The notes below the pieces were generated by a model. That model did no database searches and had not been told where the DNA came from. It saw only the letters and a program-made list of their open reading frames with translations. The position numbers were made by a program, and so were the translations under genes. This document shows, in pieces, positions 7,997 through 15,910 of a stretch of DNA of 64,000 nt (positions within the stretch are counted from its first letter, which is position 1; the number at the start of each line of letters is the position of its first letter). This stretch comes from Egibacter rhizosphaerae (GTDB lineage Bacteria > Actinomycetota > Nitriliruptoria > Euzebyales > Egibacteraceae), in the NCBI RefSeq assembly GCF_004322855.1, contig NZ_CP036402.1, forward strand, positions 3,658,001-3,722,000, given 5' to 3'.

Positions 7997-10213
7997 ATGC
8001 GGTGGCGGGAACGCGGGAGTTCTTGGTGGAGCGCATGCTGGCGGGCGCTGGTCGTCGGTGTGCTCTACTACGTCGCGTACCGGTACGCGGTGTTTCTGCG
8101 GGACCCCGATCACCTCGGCGCGTCGTTCTGGCCCGGCGCAGGGATCGTCGTCACCGCCCTGCTGCTGACGCGGCGGAGCCATTGGCCGGCGCTGCTCGCA
8201 ACAGTGGCCGCGGTGCAGTTCGGCAGCGCGCTCAGCGGAGGCGTCGAGGCGGCGATCTGGACCACCGCGGGCAACCTGCTCGTGGCGGTGACGGCGGCCT
8301 GGCTGCTGCAGCGCTGGCGCGCGGATCGCCTGGTCGACATCACGGCGATCATGCGGTTCGTGGTCGCCGTGGTCGCCGCGACGGTCCTCGGCGGGGTGGT
8401 GGGCGCGGTCGGAATCCTCTCCGCGGGGACGCCGTTCTCCTACTGGCTGCTGGTGGCGCAATGGATCGCGGGGGACTCGGTCGGGATCCTGACCATGACC
8501 CCGGCCCTGCTCGTCCTGGCCGACGCGCGGGCTCGCCGGCGGCTGTTCCGTGTGGAGGCGCTCGCCATCCTCGTCGCGGTCGCGGTCGTCGCGGGGGTGG
8601 TGTTCGGCACCGACACGGGTCCGATGCTGTACCTGGCCCTGCTGCCCCTGGTGGTCGCCGCGCTGCGCCTGGGCATGCCGGGCGCCGCCATCGCGACCTT
8701 CCTCGCGGCCCAGATCCTGAACTTCCTGCACGCCGCGGGTTACGGCGCCATCGCGTCCTTCGCGCAGGACGGCGACGACGCTCGCTGGCAGGTGCAGCTG
8801 TTCCTGGCGACCGTGACGCTGGCCACGCTGGGCTTCGCGGCCCTCCTCGACGAGCTGAGCAGCCGGGACGAGGTGGAGCGCGTGCTGAAGCACCAAGCGC
8901 ACCACGACGTCCTCACCGGACTGCCCAACCGCGCGGCCCTCGCCAGCCACCTCGAGCAGGTCTTGGACGGCTCGGGCGGCCCCGTCCCGGACGTCAGGCT
9001 CCTGCTCTGCGATCTCGATGACTTCAAGGAGATCAACGACAGGCTGGGCCACCATGCCGGCGATGAGGCCCTCGTCGCGGTCGCCGAGCGGTTGCGGTCG
9101 TGCATCCGCCCTGGTGACGTGCTCGTCCGCCTGAGCGGTGACGAGTTCGTGATCGTCCTCGAGGGCGCGGACGAGCAGGTCGTGGACGCGCTCACCGATC
9201 GCCTGCTGGCCCGGATGCGTGACCCCATCACGATCGACGCCGGTGAGCAGGTCACGGTCGGGATGTCCATCGGGATCGCGCGCACGACGCCCGGCCATGA
9301 CGCGCAGACCCTGCTGCGCGAGGCGGATGCGGCGATGTACCGCGCGAAGGAGCGAGGGCGGGGTGCCGCGGAGCGCTTCGACGATCGCATGCGCGCCGCC
9401 CGCGAGGGGCTCGCCCTGCCGCAGGAGTTGCGCGACGGCCTCGCCCGCGACGAGTTGTTCGTCCGGTTCCAGCCCGCGGTGGACCTGGCCTCGGGCCATC
9501 TCTTCGCGTTCGAGTCGCTGGTGCGGTGGCAGCATCCCACCCGCGGCCTGCTCCCGCCGGAGCGGTTCCTCTCGGTCACCGGGAGCACCGGGCTGCGGGG
9601 CGAGTTGTTCACGTACGTGCTCCAGCGGAGCCTCGATGCTCAGCACCGGTGGGCCACGCACCTCGGCTTCCATCCCCCCGTCAGCGTCAACCTCTCGGCC
9701 CGCGAGTTGGCCGATCCCGGGCTGGTCTCCGCGGTGGCGGTGGCGCTGACGCGGACGGGCACGTCACCGGACACGCTGTGGCTCGAGGTCACGGAGGGCG
9801 CGGTCGCGGACCGACACGCACTCGGCACGCTGGCGGACCTGCACGACCTCGGCGTGCACCTCGCCATCGACGACTTCGGCACCGGACGGTCCTCGATGAC
9901 CCACTGGGCCGAGGTCCCGTGGGAGCTCGTGAAGATCGACCGGGACATCATCGCCCGGCTGGGCGACGACCCGTCCCACGAGCGGCTCGTCCGCGCCGTG
10001 ATCCTCATGGCGCACTCCCTGGGGATCCGCACTCTCGCCAAGGGCGTCGAGACCCCCGAACAGCTCGTGGCGCTGCGGTCGATGGAGTGTGACATCGCGC
10101 AGGGGTGGGTCATCTCGGCGCCCTTGGACGCTCACGACGCCGCCATCGGCCTCACCCCCGACGGCCGCTACGGCAGCGGCGTGGAGCTGCCAGGCCTCGC
10201 CACGGAGGGGTAG
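7997..10213 (+). CDS. MASE1-like membrane GGDEF-EAL protein (c-di-GMP turnover)
   Basis: A 738-residue signalling protein. Roughly eight to ten membrane segments (residues about 12-285) form a MASE1-like sensor module, followed by a GGDEF domain (about 300-460) and an EAL domain (about 475-730). The cyclase signature reads SGDEF instead of GGDEF, preceded by a normal DLDDFKEIND metal site. The phosphodiesterase signature reads ESLVRW rather than EALVRW, with DDFGTGRSS and the downstream KGVET motif kept. Such variants occur in active enzymes, so both synthesis and breakdown of cyclic di-GMP are possible. The ATG at 7997 is chosen over GTG 7988 because a -10 hexamer sits exactly one leaderless spacing before it. 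It stands alone between a GntR gene and a copper oxidase. Confidence 0.88.
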   Translation: MRWRERGSSWWSACWRALVVGVLYYVAYRYAVFLRDPDHLGASFWPGAGIVVTALLLTRRSHWPALLATVAAVQFGSALSGGVEAAIWTTAGNLLVAVTAAWLLQRWRADRLVDITAIMRFVVAVVAATVLGGVVGAVGILSAGTPFSYWLLVAQWIAGDSVGILTMTPALLVLADARARRRLFRVEALAILVAVAVVAGVVFGTDTGPMLYLALLPLVVAALRLGMPGAAIATFLAAQILNFLHAAGYGAIASFAQDGDDARWQVQLFLATVTLATLGFAALLDELSSRDEVERVLKHQAHHDVLTGLPNRAALASHLEQVLDGSGGPVPDVRLLLCDLDDFKEINDRLGHHAGDEALVAVAERLRSCIRPGDVLVRLSGDEFVIVLEGADEQVVDALTDRLLARMRDPITIDAGEQVTVGMSIGIARTTPGHDAQTLLREADAAMYRAKERGRGAAERFDDRMRAAREGLALPQELRDGLARDELFVRFQPAVDLASGHLFAFESLVRWQHPTRGLLPPERFLSVTGSTGLRGELFTYVLQRSLDAQHRWATHLGFHPPVSVNLSARELADPGLVSAVAVALTRTGTSPDTLWLEVTEGAVADRHALGTLADLHDLGVHLAIDDFGTGRSSMTHWAEVPWELVKIDRDIIARLGDDPSHERLVRAVILMAHSLGIRTLAKGVETPEQLVALRSMECDIAQGWVISAPLDAHDAAIGLTPDGRYGSGVELPGLATEG

Positions 10214-10232
10214 CTGCCCCCGGAACCGAAAT

Positions 10233-10251
10233 CGGGACGTTCAGCGTCCCG
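10233..10251 (+). terminator. Hairpin after the GGDEF-EAL gene
   Basis: A perfect 7-bp stem CGGGACG/CGTCCCG with loop TTCAG, followed by TTG, starts 20 bases after the stop codon. It separates the gene from the copper oxidase downstream. Confidence 0.55.
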
Positions 10252-10290
10252 TTGGGGGTCGAACGGCATGCCGGGTTCCCGCCTCCCCGG

Positions 10291-10321
10291 CCGATCATTT
10301 AGTTACACGCTAAATGTTCGG
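10291..10321. promoter_or_regulatory. Near-perfect 12-bp inverted repeat upstream of the copper oxidase
   Basis: The arms CCGATCATTTAG and CTAAATGTTCGG pair with a single mismatch around the seven-base centre TTACACG. The core CATTTAG/CTAAATG is an AT-rich island in GC-rich DNA and ends 33 bases before the oxidase ATG. The layout suits an operator for a dimeric regulator. No regulator gene is adjacent and I cannot name the family. Confidence 0.5.
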
Positions 10322-10354
10322 GTGGCGGAGGGCTCCGCCGGGGAGGGGTGCACG

Positions 10355-11884
10355 ATGCGCGAGGTGAGCAGCAAGGACCGGATGTGGCTGCGAGGGGTGG
10401 GGATCGGTCTGCCATTGGCGATCGGCCTGCTGTTGCTCGCGACCGCGACGCTGGTGGGCACGATCATGACCGCCTCGGAGGTGCGCGACGACACCGAACG
10501 GCTGCTGGGGGCCGCGGAGGAGAGCGAGGGCGAGGCTGCCGAGCTGACCGAACCTGATGACGCGGCGGCCCCGGCCGCTGGTGGCGGCACGGCGCCCGAG
10601 GAGCGGCCGCAGGTCGAGGTGCACCTCGAGCTCGGCGAGCTGTACATCGAGGCCGACGTGGACGAGGTGCCCGCGTGGGCGGAGGTCACCTTCACGGCCG
10701 AGAACGTGGGCGCGGCCGCGCACGATGCGGTCATCGATGGCGACGGCACGGCCATGCTGGAGCCCGGCGAGACCGACACATTCGTCTACGAGGCCGACGG
10801 CAGCGGTGTCATCGAGCTCATCTGCACCGTTCCCGGCCACGCCGAGGGCGGCATGGCGCTCGAGATTCCGATCGCCGGGGACGAGGGCGACGCCGAGCAC
10901 GCCGAGGAGGTCGAGGCGGAGACCGTCGCCGCCGACGGGGCCGCGGCGCCGCAGGCCGCCTCCCCGGACAACGTCGACGACTACGACGGTGACAAGCCGC
11001 CGCTGGAGCGCCGCGACCCAGAGGCCCCCCCGTCGCCCGACGGCGACCACCATGAGGTCGTCTGGGACATGACCGAGGAGGTCGCGCAGATCGCACCCGA
11101 CGTCTACCAGGAGGTCTGGACGTTCGACGGCCAGGTGCCGGGCCCGACGCTGCGCGCGAAGGTGGGCGACACCATCGACGTGACGATCCGCAACCCCGAG
11201 GACGCGCAGGTCCCGCACTCGATCGACTTCCACGCGAGCCAGACCGCGTGGGACCACCAGATGGTCGACGTCGAGCCCGGTGAGGAGCTCACCTACTCGT
11301 TCGAAGCGACCCACGCGGGCGTGTTCATGTACCACTGCGGCACCGACCCGACACTGCACCACATCGGCGCCGGGATGTACGGGACCGTGATCGTCGAGCC
11401 CGCCGACGGCCTGGACGACGTGGATCACGAGTTCATGTTCGTGCAGTCGGAGTTCTACTTGGGCGAGCAGGGCGAGGTCGGCGACCTCACGCGGATGAGC
11501 GAGGGCGCGGCGAACCCCGACCTCGTCGTCTTCAACGGCGTCGCCGACCAGTACCTCGAGGAGCCGATCGAGATCGGCGTGGACGACGAGATCCGGGTGT
11601 GGATCAACAACGTGGGCCCGTCGGCGGACAGCTCGTTCCACGTCGTCGGGACGATCTTCGACAAGGTCGTCGAGGAGGGGGTGACTCTCGAGCGTGACAA
11701 CGCTGGACAGTGGGGCAGTCAGGCGATCGACCTCGCCCCGAGCCAGGGCGGCTACGTGGAGTTCAGCCTCGCCGAGGACGGGTTGTACCCGATCGTGACC
11801 CACGCGTTCAACCACGTCGGTCGTGGCGCGCTCGGCCTGTTCGCCGCCGGCGACGTCGAACTGGACGGCGACGTCAGCCACTGA
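10355..11884 (+). CDS. Copper nitrite reductase-like multicopper oxidase with extra N-terminal cupredoxin
   Basis: A 509-residue protein with one N-terminal membrane anchor (residues about 17-37), an added cupredoxin domain (about 85-175), an acidic linker, and a two-cupredoxin core (about 232-505) resembling NirK. In the core, the type-1 copper ligands are His288, Cys328, His335 or 336 and Met341. The type-2 site has His293, His327 and a His of the THAFNH segment. The catalytic Asp291 (HSIDFH) and His429 (SSFHVVG) positions of NirK are kept. The added domain has its own complete His123-Cys157-His162-Met167 set and could pass electrons to the core. Nitrite reduction to NO is the likely reaction; another multicopper oxidase activity is possible. 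A strong RBS (GGGAGGGG) supports the ATG. Confidence 0.78.
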   Translation: MREVSSKDRMWLRGVGIGLPLAIGLLLLATATLVGTIMTASEVRDDTERLLGAAEESEGEAAELTEPDDAAAPAAGGGTAPEERPQVEVHLELGELYIEADVDEVPAWAEVTFTAENVGAAAHDAVIDGDGTAMLEPGETDTFVYEADGSGVIELICTVPGHAEGGMALEIPIAGDEGDAEHAEEVEAETVAADGAAAPQAASPDNVDDYDGDKPPLERRDPEAPPSPDGDHHEVVWDMTEEVAQIAPDVYQEVWTFDGQVPGPTLRAKVGDTIDVTIRNPEDAQVPHSIDFHASQTAWDHQMVDVEPGEELTYSFEATHAGVFMYHCGTDPTLHHIGAGMYGTVIVEPADGLDDVDHEFMFVQSEFYLGEQGEVGDLTRMSEGAANPDLVVFNGVADQYLEEPIEIGVDDEIRVWINNVGPSADSSFHVVGTIFDKVVEEGVTLERDNAGQWGSQAIDLAPSQGGYVEFSLAEDGLYPIVTHAFNHVGRGALGLFAAGDVELDGDVSH

Positions 11885-11902
11885 GCTTCACCGTACGTCT
11901 GT

Positions 11903-11931
11903 GACGCCCCGGCGACCTTCGCCGGGGCGTC
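11903..11931 (+). terminator. Strong hairpin after the copper oxidase
   Basis: A perfect 12-bp stem GACGCCCCGGCG/CGCCGGGGCGTC with loop ACCTT, followed by GCTTGC, starts 18 bases after the stop. It is the strongest terminator-like structure I noticed in the window. Confidence 0.75.
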
Positions 11932-11951
11932 GCTTGCGTCCGGGAGGTGAT

Positions 11952-11970
11952 CCCGGAGCCGTGCTCCGGG
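11952..11970 (+). repeat. Second hairpin before the acyltransferase
   Basis: A perfect 8-bp inverted repeat CCCGGAGC/GCTCCGGG with a three-base loop lies 21 bases beyond the terminator. It may be a backup terminator or part of the acyltransferase leader. Confidence 0.4.
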
Positions 11971-12082
11971 CCTCGGAGGGGGAACTTCCGGGATCGTGCC
12001 GGAGTCGCCCCCCCGCCGGTGGACGCGATCGTCCTCCTCGGCAATCGCGGACATGCCGCGACACCGAGGAGGGAGCACGAAC

Positions 12083-13495
12083 ATGATCGCGCGACTGGAT
12101 GCACTCGCCGACTCGATCGAGCGCCGGACCCCCGAGGGGCGGGACCGCTACCTCGACTTCCTGCGGGTCGCCGCGATCGCGGCGGTGGTGCTCGGCCACT
12201 GGCTCGTGCGGGTCGTGACCGTCGAGGACGGCAGGCTCGAGTCCGACTACCTGCTGGCCGCGGTGCCGGCAACGCAGTGGGCGACCTGGTGGGTGCAGGT
12301 CATGCCCCTGTTCTTCATCGTCGGCGGGTGGTCGAACCTGCGGTCGTGGCGTTCCGCCCGGGCGCGTGGCGAGCGTCTGGTCGCGTGGATCCGGTCGCGG
12401 GCGCGGCGACTGCTGCGCCCACTCGTCCCGCTGCTCGTCGTCTGGGTCACGGTCGCGGCGGTCCTCGAGTCGTGGCGTGGGCAGGACGCGCTCGTGTTCG
12501 GCGCCGAGACCGCGATCATCCCGGCCTGGTTCCTCGCCGCGTACCTCCTCGTCACCGCGCTCACGCCCGTGCTCGCACGGCGCCACGAGGCCGATGGCGG
12601 TTCGCGCGTGCTGGCCGGCCTGGCGGCGGCCGCGGTGCTGATCGACGGCCTGCGCTTCGCCGGACCCGACTGGGCGACGGGCCTGCCCACCGTGGAGGGC
12701 GAACCGCTGTTCGCGGCGCTCAACTACCTGTTCGTCTGGCTCGCGGTGCACCAACTCGGCTTCTGGTGGGCCGACGGGCGTGTACCGACGCGACGCTCCC
12801 GGCAGGTGCTCCTCGCCGCCGGCGCGATCGCGTTCCTCGCCCTGCTCGTCGGCTTCGGTGGCTACCCGCGCTCGATGGTGTCCGTGCCCGGGGCGGAGCT
12901 CTCCAACAGCGCGCCGCCGACGGTCGCGCTGCTCGTCCTGGGGATCGCACAACTGGCGGCCGCGGCGGCGGCCCGGCCGGGGCTGGAGCGGTGGCTCGCC
13001 CGCCCGCGCGTCTGGGCCGTGGTCGTCCTGGCCGGTTCGCGTCTCATGGCCGTGTTCCTCTGGCACCAGACGGCGATGCTCGTGGTCGCCGCGGTCGCGT
13101 ACCCGACCGGCCTCTGGAGCGCCGGCGAGCGGATCGATGCCGAGTGGTGGCTCTCCCGCCCGGCGTGGATCGCCGCCTGCGCGATCGTTCTCGCCTTGCT
13201 CGTCGCGGTCGTCGGTCGCTGGGAGACGGCGGGCCCCGCGAGCGACAGCGTGTTGCCCGGGCGTGTGGCGGCGGTCAAGACCGTCGCTGCGCTCCTGCTC
13301 ACCTCCATCGGCCTGGGGGTGCTGATCGTGGGCGGGCTCACCGATCCCGATGGCCCGTTGGGCCTGCCCGCCGGCCCGCTCGCCGCGCTGCTCGCCGGCC
13401 TCTTCGGCATGGGCGTGGTGGGGCAGTCCTGGCGGGCACGCCTCGCGCCGGCGGTTTCGGCAGGCGGTCGCGATCGTCAGTTCCTTGAGAGGTAG
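12083..13495 (+). CDS. Acyltransferase family 3 membrane protein
   Basis: A 470-residue polytopic protein of the acyltransferase-3 type, which transfers acyl groups onto extracytoplasmic sugars or lipids. It opens with RDRYLDFLRVAAIAAVVLGHW, the family's first helix with its conserved Arg and His. There follow about ten hydrophobic helices, a typical PLFFIVGGWSNLRSW segment and a late FLWHQTAMLV helix. GAGGAGGGAG before the ATG at 12083 supports that start over an upstream one in the same frame. It sits between the copper oxidase and the CWB2/L,D-transpeptidase gene on the same strand, so a role in modifying a surface polymer is plausible but unproven. Confidence 0.83.
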   Translation: MIARLDALADSIERRTPEGRDRYLDFLRVAAIAAVVLGHWLVRVVTVEDGRLESDYLLAAVPATQWATWWVQVMPLFFIVGGWSNLRSWRSARARGERLVAWIRSRARRLLRPLVPLLVVWVTVAAVLESWRGQDALVFGAETAIIPAWFLAAYLLVTALTPVLARRHEADGGSRVLAGLAAAAVLIDGLRFAGPDWATGLPTVEGEPLFAALNYLFVWLAVHQLGFWWADGRVPTRRSRQVLLAAGAIAFLALLVGFGGYPRSMVSVPGAELSNSAPPTVALLVLGIAQLAAAAAARPGLERWLARPRVWAVVVLAGSRLMAVFLWHQTAMLVVAAVAYPTGLWSAGERIDAEWWLSRPAWIAACAIVLALLVAVVGRWETAGPASDSVLPGRVAAVKTVAALLLTSIGLGVLIVGGLTDPDGPLGLPAGPLAALLAGLFGMGVVGQSWRARLAPAVSAGGRDRQFLER

Positions 13496-13496
13496 G

Positions 13497-13502
13497 TAAT
13501 AT
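13497..13502 (+). promoter_or_regulatory. -10 element TAATAT
   Basis: TAATAT, an AT-rich hexamer rare in this DNA, begins two bases after the acyltransferase stop and 54 bases before the CWB2/L,D-transpeptidase start. No clear -35 box is present at 16-18 bases upstream. Confidence 0.4.
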
Positions 13503-13555
13503 CCCGAGCCGGTCGGGCCGACGGGTCCCACGAACCGTCCTGGTAGGAGATGTGC

Positions 13556-15849
13556 ATGCGACGCGGGCTGGCGGGTCTCACAGTCATGGCGCTCGTGGTG
13601 GGCCTCGGGCCACAGCCGGATGCCCGAGCCGACGACGGGGTCCTGCGTGAGCTGCGGCCCGCGCCGGGTGGGGTCGTGTCCGCTGGGGAGGTCGAGGTCA
13701 GCGCGGTGGTCGACGGTCCGGAGCCGTCGGAAGCGACGGTCGCCGTGCGGGGCCGCGACCCGGTCGACGCGACCGTGGACGGCGACGAGGTCCGCGCCAC
13801 GGTCGACATGCCGGCGGGCTCGAACCTCATCGACGTCGAGGCCGACACCGCGAGCCGGACCTGGCGGGTGGGTGCGAGCGACGTCTCCCTCGATCGATTG
13901 GCCGGACGCGACCGCTACGCGACGGCGGCCGCGATCAGCCAGGACTCCTTCGATGACGACGAGGCGCCCGCCGCGGTGCTCGCGCGTGGCGACGACTTCG
14001 CCGACGCGCTCGCGGGGGCGCCGTTGGCGGTCGACGCGGGCGGCCCGCTGCTGCTGGCGGAGGCCGATCGGCTGCCGGAGGCGACCGTCGACGAGCTCGA
14101 CCGTGCCGTCCAGCCGGGCGGCGAGGTGTGGCTGCTCGGTGGGGAGGTGGCGCTCGACGCCGCAGTGGCCGACGCCGTCGCCGACGCGGGCTTCGAGCCG
14201 ATACGGCTGGCCGGTGCGACCCGCCACGACACCGCGCGGCTGATCGCCGAGGCGCTGCGCGGCGAGCGGCCGTCCGACGACACGGCGGGGGAGGACGACG
14301 CGGCGGGGGAGGACGACGCGGCGGGGGAGGACGACGCGGCGGGGGAGGACGACGCGGCGGAGGAGGACGACACGGAGGAGGACGACGCGGGCGAGAGCGA
14401 CGCGGAGGGGACGGCGCGGCCTTCGAGGAGGCGGTGCTCGCTTCTGCGCGGAGCCCGGCCGATGCGCTCGCGGCGGCTGCGCCGGCGGCTGCCCGGGGGA
14501 TGCCCGTGTTGCTCGCCGAGCAGGGCGAGCTCACCTCGGCCACCGAGGAGGCACTCGGCCATGTCGATCATGTGACCGCGGTGGGCGGATCCGTCGTGTT
14601 GAGCGACGAAGTCCTCGAGGCGGCCGGCTCGCACGCAGGGTCGGTGACCCGCCTCGCCGATGCCGACCGCTACGGCACCGCGGCGGCCATCGCCGCCGAG
14701 CTCGGCCCCGACGAGCCCTCGGGCGTCGCGGTCGCCGACGGCACCGGGTTCGCGGACGCGCTCGCCGGGGCTCCGCATGCGGCGAGGACCGAGCGGCGTC
14801 TGCTGCTCGCGCGGGATGACACCCTGCCGCGCGGGGGTCATCTCCTGACGTCGTCGGTGCTCGCCTACGGGGGTGCCGCCGTCCTGCCCGACTCGTTGCA
14901 GCGTGGCCTCGAACTGGCGGAGGCGTCCGGGAATGCGCCGCGCGTCACGTCCACGAGCCCACGGGCGGGGTCGACCGTGGACAGCCTGGAACGCGTCGAC
15001 ATCACCGTCGACGGCTCCGTGGACCGGGACGCCTCGTCGCTGACGGTGCACGTCGACGGGCAGGAGGTCCGCGGTGGTCGCCGCGCCGAGGACCGTACCC
15101 TCATCCGCGACATCGCCACCCTCCCCGACGTCTCCACGGGGGAGGAGGCCGAGGTCGAGGTGACCGCCGGCGTCGCCGTTGAGGGCGGCTATCGCCATCA
15201 CGAGTGGACGTTCACGTATCAGCCCCCACCGCCGGAGCTCGGGGGCGGCGAGACCGGAGCCGACGTCGAGCACCTGCAGCGCGAACTGCTGGACGCCGGC
15301 TACTGGCATGCGGGGGTCGACGGGACCTTCGGCTACACGACGCGGCATGCGGTGATGGCGCTCCAGAAGGTGGAGGGCCTCCCGGTCACCGGGGCGGTCG
15401 ATCGGGCGACGTGGGACGTCATCGAGGCGGGTCTCGAGCGGCCAAGGCCGCGCAGCAGCGGCGAGCTCACCCTGGAGGTCGATCTCGCGCGCGGGGTGCT
15501 GATGATCGCCGAGAACGGCCGCACGGTGCAGACGGTGCACGTTTCGGCCGGGCACGGGCAGGTCTACACATTCGACGGCTCGCAGTACCGGGCGAACACA
15601 ACGACCGGACGCCACCGGATCACCCGAGGGATCAACGGGATTCGGGAAGCCGAGCGGGGACAGCTGTACCGACCGAAGTACTACGACGATTCGAGGGGCA
15701 TCGCGTTCCACGGCTACCCGTCGGTGCCGTCCACGCATCAGAGCGCTGGCTGCATCCGGCTCTCGAACGCGGCCATGGACATGATCTGGTCGCGGGGCTA
15801 TGCGGACATCGGCACGGCGGTGTGGGTGTACCCCGAGAGCTACTACTGA
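13556..15849 (+). pseudogene. CWB2-repeat / peptidoglycan-binding / L,D-transpeptidase protein, frameshifted
   Basis: A secreted wall enzyme read in two frames. The first frame (13556 to about 14410) gives a signal peptide (MRRGLAGLTVMALVVGLG), an Ig-like stretch, a CWB2 repeat and an acidic DDAAGE tandem repeat. The second frame (from about 14407) resumes CWB2 repeats, then an Ig-like part, a PG_binding_1 domain (GADVEHLQRELLDAGYW) and a YkuD L,D-transpeptidase domain. The catalytic motif HGYPSVPSTHQSAGCIRL is intact. Joining the frames needs one extra base near the G-run at 14407-14410, so a sequencing slip, a real mutation or -1 slippage are all possible. The family makes 3-3 peptidoglycan cross-links or attaches proteins to the wall. 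GGTAGGAG precedes the ATG at 13556. Confidence 0.75.
14282..14371 (+). repeat. 18-bp tandem repeat, five copies
   Basis: Five consecutive 18-base units, typified by GCGGCGGGGGAGGACGAC, encode an Asp/Glu/Ala/Gly-rich linker between CWB2 repeats. The frame is lost about 40 bases further on, so slippage in this G-rich region is a plausible cause. Confidence 0.9.
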
Positions 15850-15910
15850 CGACCGACCTCCCGCCCGGGCGCGCCGTCCCGTCGTGCGGCGCGCTCGGCG
15901 GCGGTCGAGA

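Noticed and set aside
13497-13555. A riboswitch in the leader of the CWB2/L,D-transpeptidase gene
   Set aside because: The leader is under 60 bases and I could not find any conserved riboswitch core.
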